Below are positions 1-6,098 of a DNA stretch of 14,851 nt, piece after piece. Source of the stretch: Acidimicrobiaceae bacterium (lineage in GTDB: Bacteria > Actinomycetota > Acidimicrobiia > Acidimicrobiales > Ilumatobacteraceae); contig DMQJ01000044.1 in assembly GCA_003455715.1 (NCBI GenBank), positions 4,111-18,961 on the forward strand, in the 5' to 3' direction. Within the stretch, counting starts at the first letter, position 1, and every line of letters starts with the position of its first letter. The notes beneath the pieces were generated by a model. That model searched no databases and had not been told where the DNA came from. It saw only the letters and a list, made by a program, of their open reading frames with translations. Both the position numbers and the translations under genes were made by a program.

Positions 1-1
1 A

Positions 2-38
2 GCCTGGTTGATGAGTCCGGCTGGGCCATCAACCAGGC
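2..38. terminator. Inverted repeat, probable terminator hairpin downstream of the protease gene
   Basis: Two perfect 12-base arms (GCCTGGTTGATG at 2-13 and CATCAACCAGGC at 27-38) enclose a 13-base loop. The hairpin lies 56 bases beyond the stop of the minus-strand protease gene, where a terminator is expected. No long T-run follows; on the plus strand only CGTTTG follows, so it could also serve a plus-strand gene left of the window. Arms and loop are seen directly; the terminator role is inferred. Confidence 0.6.
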
Positions 39-93
39 CGTTTGTGGATGTCACTGCGCCATCGTCGGCTCGCACCGAAACGGCGTTCGCCGA

Positions 94-957
94 TCACTCG
101 GCGGGCACGACTCCGAAGGTCGCCAGCCAGTCCTGCGCGATGCCGATGTCGACTCGCTGCAGGCCGTCGATGTAGCGGCAGTTGCTGGTGTAGCCGTAGC
201 TGGTGACCGTGACGACATAGCCGTTGAGGAACGTCGGGCCGCCGGAGTCGCCGAAGCACGTCCCGCCGGTGCCCCGGACGTCGTTGCCGTTGCCGTTCAC
301 CTGCAGGATCTGGGGCGTGAGCTTCTGGCCCGGTTCGACCGCATAGCGGCGGATCAAGGGATAGCTCATGGGGGTCGGCTTCTGCGGGCCGGCCTCGGGC
401 TTGCGAACCTCGGTGCAGTAACCGACCGAGGTGAACAGCGTGCTGTTCAACTTCGGCTGGGCAAACTGCTCGAGGTAGTTGCGCGGTGCGAGGCTGGCGG
501 GGGTGATGCCGACGACCGGTTCGTCGAGCACGACGACCGCGTAGTCGTTCCAGTTACGCAGGTCGGTGAAGTTCGAGTAGCCGGGGGCGGTGTACGCCTG
601 GCCGTAGTGCACGGTGATGCCACTGGTGGGCTGCTCGTCGCCCTGGAACCCGGCGGTCGGATCTGCCGCCACCGGCAGGCCACTCGGCGGCTCCTCGGCG
701 ATGACGGAGTCGAACGTCACCATCGTCTTGCCGACCGTTCCATCGGTGCAGTGGGCGGCCGTGAGTACCACCGTCGGGGTGACCAGGGTGCCCGTACAAC
801 GGAACCGACCCTCGGACGTGTAGTAGAGGAGCATGCCCACATTCGGGTGGGCTTCACCGTCGGCGGTGCCGTCGGTGATGGCACCAGCCGAGCCACCGAG
901 TGAGGTGAGGCTGAAGGCGAACGCAGCAACCGCGAGCAGTGCACGGGATCGACGCAT
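94..957 (-). CDS. Secreted trypsin-fold (S1 family) serine protease
   Basis: A 287-residue chymotrypsin-fold serine endopeptidase. Residues 1-26 form a signal peptide (basic MRRSR start, hydrophobic core, likely cleavage after the AGA near residue 26), so it is exported. The triad is visible: H69 in TAAHC, D138 in NDYAVVVLD and S238 in GDSGGP. Cys54/Cys70 fit the usual His-loop disulphide; C234 sits in the active-site loop and C260 follows. The residue six before the catalytic serine (trypsin position 189) is glycine rather than aspartate, so Arg/Lys specificity is not supported. There is no obvious pro-peptide or extra domain; the length is that of a single S1 domain. The ATG at 957 is preceded by a strong GGAAGGA ribosome site and a readable promoter. 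It is transcribed alone; the substrate is unknown. Confidence 0.93.
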   Translation of the reverse strand: MRRSRALLAVAAFAFSLTSLGGSAGAITDGTADGEAHPNVGMLLYYTSEGRFRCTGTLVTPTVVLTAAHCTDGTVGKTMVTFDSVIAEEPPSGLPVAADPTAGFQGDEQPTSGITVHYGQAYTAPGYSNFTDLRNWNDYAVVVLDEPVVGITPASLAPRNYLEQFAQPKLNSTLFTSVGYCTEVRKPEAGPQKPTPMSYPLIRRYAVEPGQKLTPQILQVNGNGNDVRGTGGTCFGDSGGPTFLNGYVVTVTSYGYTSNCRYIDGLQRVDIGIAQDWLATFGVVPAE

Positions 958-989
958 GGAATTTTCCTTCCGAATGGGTGAATGAGTGG

Positions 990-1018
990 AACCTAGTCAC
1001 TCCGACCACGGTGGTCAA
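990..1018 (-). promoter_or_regulatory. Promoter of the serine protease gene
   Basis: On the minus strand TTGACC (1018-1013) is followed after exactly 17 bases by TAGGTT (995-990), a good match to a housekeeping-sigma -35/-10 pair. Transcription would begin near 983, giving a leader of roughly 25 bases that holds the GGAAGGA ribosome site before the ATG at 957. The fit of all elements is the support; no start site has been measured. Confidence 0.65.
1004..1016. promoter_or_regulatory. Palindrome overlapping the protease -35 box (candidate operator)
   Basis: GACCAC-G-GTGGTC is a perfect 6-base inverted repeat with a one-base centre. It overlaps the -35 hexamer and the start of the spacer of the protease promoter, the usual place for a repressor site. 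Which regulator binds is unknown; none is encoded next to the protease. Confidence 0.4.
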
Positions 1019-1133
1019 TCGTTCGCGCCTCGCAGTGAACCCAGCATCGTGCATCGACGAACACCTCCACTTCTGCTCCCCGCCTTCGTGACGCGCGAAA
1101 ACCCGGCACCGTCACGGAATCCGCGCGACACGG

Positions 1134-1673
1134 CGGGCGGGAGCGGCTGGTCGCGTCGCCCGAGACCTGGGGCTGCACGCGCTCACCATCTACCATCCAC
1201 GCCGATGATGGATCCGACTGAGGATGGTCGCGTTGCCCGCGGGCACCGCACTCCGGGTCGGCGTCGACCACGTCCTCGTCGACGACGGCAACGTCGCCGA
1301 GGCGGCACGCACCATCGTGCCCGGCGGTGTCGACACCGCACTCGAGCTCATCGGCACCCCGACCCTGCCCGACACGCTGCGAGCCACCCGGGTCCACGGG
1401 GTCGTGTGCTTCACCGGAATGCTCTCCAACCAGTGGACCGTGCGCGACTTCTACCCGATCGAGTACCTCCCCCGCGGTGTCCGCCTCACCGCCTACGGAG
1501 GAGACGCCACCGACCTCCCCACCCACGTCCTCCAGGGCTTCCTCGATGCCGTCGCAGCCGGTGACGCCACCGTGCCGATCCACCGCACGTACCGCCTCGA
1601 TGAGATCGCCGAGGCGCACGCCGACATGGAAGCCGGCCGAGCCACCGGCAAACTCGTCGTCGTGCTCTGACGG
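1134..1673 (+). pseudogene. Decayed zinc-type alcohol dehydrogenase / quinone oxidoreductase (C-terminal half)
   Basis: The frame from the ATG at 1224 to the stop near 1670 gives 148 residues matching the C-terminal half of MDR-superfamily zinc-type dehydrogenases: the end of the Rossmann domain (GVDHVLVDDG, then GGVDTALELIGTPTLP), the cofactor-domain strand VHGVVCFTGML, and the typical tail EAHADMEAGRATGKLVVVL. The N-terminal GroES-like catalytic domain with its zinc ligands is absent. In the same frame upstream, about 1134-1205 reads like the dinucleotide-binding helix (AAGRVARDLGLHALTIY) but is cut by a TGA at 1206-1208; another TGA lies at 1089. The stretch between 1206 and about 1235 does not fit the family. 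I read this as a truncated, inactive remnant; expression of a stub from 1224 cannot be excluded. Confidence 0.75.
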
Positions 1674-1911
1674 ATTCCCGTTCCAACCGAGACAACCCCC
1701 GCAGTCATCCGCCCAACAGGCAATGTCGAGTGCACCTCCGGTGTGTCTGAGCACCTCTGCCGACGTTCCAGCGCGGCCATCGACTCGTCCGCGGTCGCGC
1801 GCCGACGGCGGCACGTTCGGCGTCGACCAACAACTGAGCGGCGAAACCCACCTCGGGGAGAGTCGCCGCGTACCTCCGGAGTTGATCGGCAACCCGTCCA
1901 CGCCGCCCGGG
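1674..1911. other. Gap of about 240 bases without a recognised gene
   Basis: This lies between the dehydrogenase remnant and the convergent zinc-ribbon gene. On the minus strand the frame of the zinc-ribbon gene stays open past its stop from 1911 to 1708 and reads like coding sequence in part (helical-looking LRRYAATLPEVGFAAQLLVD, around 1800-1880). It has no start codon context of its own and no family I recognise, so it may be a gene remnant or an extension lost to a nonsense change. No clear terminator hairpin was found. Confidence 0.35.
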
Positions 1912-2571
1912 TCACTGGTCTGCCCACGGCCGAGGTTCCGGTACGAGCCCGTCGACATCGAGGGCCTCCCGCAGCGCAACGGCGCCCGGGTGGCGGAGCA
2001 TGTCCGGCTGGGCAAGCCGATCACGCAGTTCCGCGGCGGTGAACAGCGACTTGCGCAACGCCGAGGCGACCATCGAGCGAACGCCGTCGGGTTCGGTGCT
2101 GCTGGCGAGGTCGATCACCGTGCGTAACGCCGTCGTGCACCGGATACCCCTCACCTCGGTGAGGTCGGACTGGGGTACGTCGGCCACGTGCACCAGCACA
2201 TCGATGTCGCCGTGCCTGGCCCGGAACAGCGGGTATCCGTTGGCGTCGAGCCCACACGGCACGAGAGAGTCGCCGAAGCTGGCGAGGTCGTCCATCGAGG
2301 GCACTGCCATCTCGATCGGCTGGTCCAGTTCGAGGCACCCGCACGACACCAACTGCCCTCTGCACCGCGGGCACCGCTGCAGATCGCAACCCGGATGGTG
2401 AAGGCCACCCGGCCCCACCCCGCAGTCGCCACAGCGATCCACTCCCCGGCCCCGCCCACGCCGCGGCCTGTAGGGGGCCAGCGGGAACTCGACACCGTCC
2501 AGGATCACGGACGACACGTCGCACGATCGAGCCACTGTCATCTCTTGCGCACACCACGAACACTCAGCCAT
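1912..2571 (-). CDS. Zinc-ribbon protein with AbiEi-like C-terminal segment, function unknown
   Basis: 219 residues. The N-terminal part is rich in paired metal ligands: C4/C7 (CSWC), C17, C47/C50 (CGDC), H58/H59, C62, C67/C70 (CPRC), C77 and C79, suggesting two or more zinc-ribbon-like modules. Residues about 125-155 (VLVHVADVP, then GIRCTTALRTVIDLA) and 165-205 (ALRKSLFTAAELRDRL) resemble the segment linking the AbiEi-type antitoxin domain to a DUF559 nuclease in many actinobacterial proteins; here neither the usual AbiEi winged helix nor the nuclease domain is present. The ATG at 2571 is preferred over an upstream in-frame ATG at 2613 because GGAGG lies 6 bases before it. It stands alone, divergent from the DUF2817 gene. 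Whether it is an antitoxin, an adaptor or a degenerate relative cannot be said; both halves are recognised from memory. Confidence 0.7.
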   Translation of the reverse strand: MAECSWCAQEMTVARSCDVSSVILDGVEFPLAPYRPRRGRGRGVDRCGDCGVGPGGLHHPGCDLQRCPRCRGQLVSCGCLELDQPIEMAVPSMDDLASFGDSLVPCGLDANGYPLFRARHGDIDVLVHVADVPQSDLTEVRGIRCTTALRTVIDLASSTEPDGVRSMVASALRKSLFTAAELRDRLAQPDMLRHPGAVALREALDVDGLVPEPRPWADQ

Positions 2572-2791
2572 TGCTGCCTCCGAACATCGAGTCGAAACGG
2601 AGGAGACCACCAAGACGGAAGTCTCGATCAGGAAGCGCTGGCTTCAATAGAGAGGCGGGGCAGGATGTGGACCTGCGGCCGTCGGGTGGTGAGGCTACAG
2701 GTATCGAGTGCAGCCGCAGCCCGACGTGCACGAGATTGACGGACGTGGTTGTATGCGCTGGCTTCACACGAGCCGTCGGGGGGACAGTGGG
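2572..2791. promoter_or_regulatory. Divergent intergenic region between the zinc-ribbon and DUF2817 genes
   Basis: The 220 bases must hold the promoters of both outward-facing genes. I see the ribosome sites (GGAGG before 2571 on the minus strand; a G-rich GGGGGG tract ending about 9 bases before the ATG at 2792). A -35-like TTGACG is at 2736-2741, but no matching -10 at a normal distance was convincing. No palindrome stood out. Confidence 0.4.
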
Positions 2792-3883
2792 ATGACGACC
2801 GGACCATTCAGCGCCAGCTTCGCGGAGGCGCGCGCTGCGTTCGTCGAGGCGGCGACGGCCGCGGGGGCATCGCTGTCGTCCCATGCACACCCGGAGACCG
2901 GGCCCGATGGCGGTGCGCTGACCACCGACTGCGCCTGGATCGGGCCGGCCGACGCGGCGAAGGTGCTCGTGCTGGTGTCGGGGACGCATGGCGTCGAGGG
3001 GTTCTGCGGGTCGGGCGCGCAGGTGGACTGGCTCCGACGTCGCGAGTTCACGCACCTCGCTCCCGACAGCGCTGTTCTGCTGGTGCACGCCATCAACCCC
3101 TACGGGTTCGCCTGGAAGCGACGCGTGACGCACGAGAACGTCGACCTGAACCGCAACTTCGTCGACTTCTCCCGTCCCCTCCCCGAGAACCCGGGATACG
3201 TGCAACTGGCGTCCGCGGTGACGCCCGAGGACTGGAGCGAGGAGACACAGATCGCCTGTCGGCGGGTCCTGCTCGACTTCGCACGCACCCATGGTTTCGA
3301 GGCGCTGGCGCAGGCCATGTCGGGCGGGCAGTACACCCATCCCGACGGGCTGTTCTTCGGGGGGTCGGGCCCCACCTGGTCGCGAACGACCCTGGAGACC
3401 ATCTTCGCCGATCATCTGTCGCAGGCCACCGACGTCGGGATCGTCGACTTCCACACCGGCCTCGGGCCCGAGGGGTATGCGGAGCCCATCATCGCCGCCC
3501 CGCCTGGCACGCCGGAGTACGAGCGAGCGATGCACTGGCACGGCCTCGCCGCGACGAGCCACGCTGGCGGCGACTCGGTGTCGGCCCAGATCGCTGGCGA
3601 TTGGCTAGCCGCCGCGCCGAGCCTGCTGCCGCGCGCCCGGGTGACGGGCGTGGCCCTGGAGTACGGAACCGTGCCCTCGAACCGTGTGCTCGACGCGCTA
3701 CGGGCCGACAACTGGCTGCATGCGTACGGAGACCCACTGTCGCCTGAGGGCCAGGCGATCAAGGCGCAGATGCTGGCCGCGTTCTACATCGACACCGACA
3801 TCTGGCGCGGCATGGTGCTCGGGCAGTCGTTGACGGCCGTGCGCCAAACGATGCGCGGCCTCGCTCGAACGGACTCGCCGTGA
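2792..3883 (+). CDS. DUF2817 family protein, M14 carboxypeptidase-like zinc hydrolase
   Basis: 363 residues across the DUF2817 domain, related to M14 metallocarboxypeptidases and succinylglutamate desuccinylase/aspartoacylase. Candidate active-site elements occur in the M14 order: H66 and E69 in GTHGVEG (HxxE zinc motif), the arginine motif DLNRNF at 118-123, a third zinc ligand H221 in VDFHTG, and general base E290 in ALEYGT. No signal peptide is visible, so it should act in the cytoplasm. It probably cleaves an amide or peptide bond; the substrate is unknown. The ATG at 2792 is chosen because the frame upstream is non-homologous and a G-rich ribosome site precedes it; an in-frame ATG at 2753 is possible. 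The alpha/beta hydrolase gene follows 49 bases downstream on the same strand, probably in one transcript. Confidence 0.85.
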   Translation: MTTGPFSASFAEARAAFVEAATAAGASLSSHAHPETGPDGGALTTDCAWIGPADAAKVLVLVSGTHGVEGFCGSGAQVDWLRRREFTHLAPDSAVLLVHAINPYGFAWKRRVTHENVDLNRNFVDFSRPLPENPGYVQLASAVTPEDWSEETQIACRRVLLDFARTHGFEALAQAMSGGQYTHPDGLFFGGSGPTWSRTTLETIFADHLSQATDVGIVDFHTGLGPEGYAEPIIAAPPGTPEYERAMHWHGLAATSHAGGDSVSAQIAGDWLAAAPSLLPRARVTGVALEYGTVPSNRVLDALRADNWLHAYGDPLSPEGQAIKAQMLAAFYIDTDIWRGMVLGQSLTAVRQTMRGLARTDSP

Positions 3884-3932
3884 CGCCCTCCGCTCCCGGC
3901 CACTCTCTCTCAACGACAGGAAGGAAGCGCAC

Positions 3933-4778
3933 GTGTTCGTCTCCGTCAACGGTGTGAAGCTGTTCGTCGAGGTCCTCGGTTCCAAACTGGTAGCCGACGG
4001 ACCTCGCATGGTCGAACGACCGACGGTGGTCGCCTTGCACGGCGGACCGACCGACCACACGCACATGCTGTCGATGGTCGCCCCGCTCGCCGACGTGGCA
4101 CAGGTGGTGCTGTACGACCACCGCGGCTGCGGACGCAGCGAGCACGGCGATCCGGCGCTGTGGCATATGGACCAGTGGGCCGACGACGTGGTTGGGTTGT
4201 GCGAAGTGCTGGGGATCGAGCGCCCCATCGTCTACGGGCACTCCTTCGGTGGATTGGTGACGCAGGCCTACGCCACTCGGCACCCGGAGCACCCATCCCG
4301 AATCGTGCTCGCGGGCACCGGGCCGTGTGTCGACGCCGTTCGGTCGGCGGAGGGCTTCCGCCGCCAAGGCGGCGATGCTGCAGCCGACGCGTTCACGGCG
4401 TTCCTCGCGTCACCCAGCCGCGACACCGTCGCCGCGTTCGGAGCGAACTGCCGGCACCTGTACTCGACCAGCCGGAGGATGGACGCCGACGCCGAGGCGC
4501 GCACCATCACCAACATCGAGTTGCTGTTCGACTTCTTCGGTCGGCAGATCCGCACGTTCGACTTCACCGACATGCTGTCGGCAGTGACCGCACCCGTGAT
4601 GATCCTCGGTGGCGACGAGGACCCGGTAATGCCGCCGGTGTATCAGGACGCGCTCGAGGCAGCGTTGACAAATGCGTCCGTGCGCCGTGTCCGCTTCCCC
4701 AACTGTGGCCACACGCTGGCCGCCGACGCACCAGAGGCGCTGGGCGAGGCACTCCGGGCCTGGGTACGAGAGGCCTGA
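3933..4778 (+). CDS. Alpha/beta hydrolase, proline iminopeptidase-like
   Basis: 281 residues starting with GTG at 3933, preceded by a purine-rich AGGAAGGAAG ribosome site. It shows the order of an S33/proline-iminopeptidase-type alpha/beta hydrolase: oxyanion-hole HGGP at 36-39, strand and turn YDHRGCGRSEHG at 61-72, nucleophile elbow GHSFGG with S104, a helical cap at about 135-210, acid D230 in GGDEDPVMPP, and base H260 in NCGHT. HGGP plus GCGRS is typical of proline iminopeptidases, but those motifs also occur in other small-molecule hydrolases, so an N-terminal-proline peptidase role is probable rather than proven. It is cytoplasmic (no signal peptide). The DUF2817 gene lies 49 bases upstream; the TetR gene starts 105 bases downstream. 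Confidence 0.87.
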   Translation: MFVSVNGVKLFVEVLGSKLVADGPRMVERPTVVALHGGPTDHTHMLSMVAPLADVAQVVLYDHRGCGRSEHGDPALWHMDQWADDVVGLCEVLGIERPIVYGHSFGGLVTQAYATRHPEHPSRIVLAGTGPCVDAVRSAEGFRRQGGDAAADAFTAFLASPSRDTVAAFGANCRHLYSTSRRMDADAEARTITNIELLFDFFGRQIRTFDFTDMLSAVTAPVMILGGDEDPVMPPVYQDALEAALTNASVRRVRFPNCGHTLAADAPEALGEALRAWVREA

Positions 4779-4866
4779 CCGAGCGGCGCAGCTCGACGTC
4801 GGCCGAGGCCGAGAGCGATCACTGACGACGGCGGTCGGTCGACGCCGCCTCTATACATTGCGCACG

Positions 4867-4883
4867 TATGGTATGTTTAGGCG
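4867..4883 (+). promoter_or_regulatory. AT-rich promoter region of the TetR gene, likely leaderless
   Basis: An AT-rich island (TATACATTG, then GTATGGTATGTTTAG) interrupts the GC-rich background just before the TetR ATG at 4884. TATGTT at 4872-4877 matches TANNNT and ends 6 bases before the ATG; TATGGT at 4867-4872 is an alternative. No Shine-Dalgarno sequence is present at proper spacing, so the mRNA probably starts at or next to the ATG. No good -35 was found. An imperfect dyad (ACAT at 4855-4858, ATGT at 4873-4876) may be part of an autoregulatory site but is weak. Confidence 0.5.
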
Positions 4884-5510
4884 ATGGTCGACGTCACGGC
4901 CCCGGCCAGCCCGCCGAGGCGAACCCAGTTCGAGCGACGGTCGTCGACCCGCGCCTCGTTGGTGGCGTCGGCGACTCGCGCCGTCGTGAGTACCGGCCCG
5001 TCCACTGCCGTTGCCGACGTCGCTCGCCAGGCTGGCGTGTCAACCGGGGCGTTGCAGTACCACTTCTCGTCCAAGACCGACCTGTTGGTCGCCGTGGTTG
5101 AGACCGGCTGGAACGATCTGGTGGAGTGCACGAGGTCGGCGTCACGCTCCGGGCCGCCGGCCGAGCGGGTGGCCGCGCTCGTGTGGTCGGTGTGGGAGGC
5201 ATACCGTCAACCCTCCGTCCGCGCTGCGTTCATGATCTCGTCCGACCCGAACCTCGACAGCGGCGTCGCGGCGCGCATCAACGACGCGTTCGACGTCGCA
5301 CGCACCCAACTCGATCAACTCTGGCTCGACGCGTTCGCCGATCTCGACGTGCCGATCGAGCGCATCACCATGGCTCGCCGGTTCGCCCGATCACACCTGA
5401 ACGGCATGGTCGTGCAGCGCCAGATGGCCTCCGTCGAACCCGAACCCGATGCAGAACTAGAACTGCTGTGCGACGCCGTCCTGGGCATCCTCACCCGGCC
5501 ATCGGCGTGA
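4884..5510 (+). CDS. TetR/AcrR family transcriptional regulator
   Basis: 208 residues, normal length for the family. The N-terminal DNA-binding domain is at about residues 20-70: the first helix with LVASATRAVVSTG, then TAVADVARQAGVSTGALQYHF, which holds the helix-turn-helix and the hallmark YHF, followed by SSKTDLL. The C-terminal part (75-205) is an all-helical ligand and dimer domain with no recognisable ligand class. It precedes the isomerase and amidohydrolase genes and overlaps the isomerase start by one base, so it is co-transcribed with them and likely controls their operon in response to a substrate or product. The ATG at 4884 fits a leaderless start. The inducer is unknown. Confidence 0.92.
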   Translation: MVDVTAPASPPRRTQFERRSSTRASLVASATRAVVSTGPSTAVADVARQAGVSTGALQYHFSSKTDLLVAVVETGWNDLVECTRSASRSGPPAERVAALVWSVWEAYRQPSVRAAFMISSDPNLDSGVAARINDAFDVARTQLDQLWLDAFADLDVPIERITMARRFARSHLNGMVVQRQMASVEPEPDAELELLCDAVLGILTRPSA

Positions 5511-6097
5511 TGACCGGCGACGTCACCCTGCGCATCGAGACCGACCTCGGGGTGATCGACGTGGCGGTGCATCTCGATCGGGCACCCATCACGGCCGCGT
5601 ACGTTCTGCGCTTGGTCGACTCCGGGCGATACGACGGCGCATCGTTCTACCGGTCGACTTCGCTCGGACGCCCCGACCGGCGACCGCTCATCCAAGGCGG
5701 CCCGCTCGCACCCGTGCTCATGGGCTGGAGTCGGGAGTCGCCCGGCATTCCCATGTTGGAATCGATCGACACCACCGACACGACGGGCCTTCGGCACCGA
5801 GCTGGAACGGTTTCGCTGGCCCGCGACCTCGGCCGTACCGGCCATGTTGTGCCGGAGATGTTCATCTGCCTCGACGACTACCCCGAGCTCGACGCCGGCG
5901 GACGCACCGAGCCCGACGCACGGGGGTTTCCCGCATTCGGGACCGTCACGGCGGGCCTCGATGTCGTCGCGGCGATCGCCGCGCGCGACACGAGTGGAGC
6001 GACACCGATCGAGCGCCTCCGGGGCGAAGTCCTCACCCAGCCCGTCGACATTCTCCGCGCCACGTCCACGCACTCACCTTTCGAAAGCAGTAGCTGA
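5510..6097 (+). CDS. Cyclophilin-type peptidyl-prolyl cis-trans isomerase
   Basis: 195 residues with the bacterial cyclophilin fold: VTLRIETDLGVIDVAVHLDRAP at the start, the catalytic arginine in SFYRS, IQGG in the active-site strand, GTVSLAR, MFICL at the GSQFFI position, and FPAFGTVTAGLDVV near the C-terminus. It catalyses proline cis-trans isomerisation, probably in the cytoplasm since no signal peptide is seen. The glutamine of the usual GSQFFI is replaced by glutamate (PEMFI) and the tryptophan region is divergent, so activity or specificity may differ from housekeeping cyclophilins. Its ATG shares one base with the TetR stop (TGATG), implying translational coupling; a GTG three bases earlier is an alternative start. 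Its place between a TetR gene and a dipeptidase-like amidohydrolase suggests a specialised role. Confidence 0.85.
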   Translation: MTGDVTLRIETDLGVIDVAVHLDRAPITAAYVLRLVDSGRYDGASFYRSTSLGRPDRRPLIQGGPLAPVLMGWSRESPGIPMLESIDTTDTTGLRHRAGTVSLARDLGRTGHVVPEMFICLDDYPELDAGGRTEPDARGFPAFGTVTAGLDVVAAIAARDTSGATPIERLRGEVLTQPVDILRATSTHSPFESSS

Positions 6098-6098
6098 C

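Noticed and set aside
993..2024. Minus-strand open frame of 343 codons
   Set aside because: It is antisense to the dehydrogenase remnant and overlaps the zinc-ribbon gene; composition is typical of a GC-rich shadow frame and no family is recognisable.
2736..2764. TTGACG as a -35 box for the DUF2817 gene
   Set aside because: No TANNNT-like -10 lies 16-18 bases downstream.
2564..3562. Minus-strand open frame of 332 codons
   Set aside because: Antisense to the DUF2817 gene, which shows a complete set of zinc-site motifs; the opposite frame has none.
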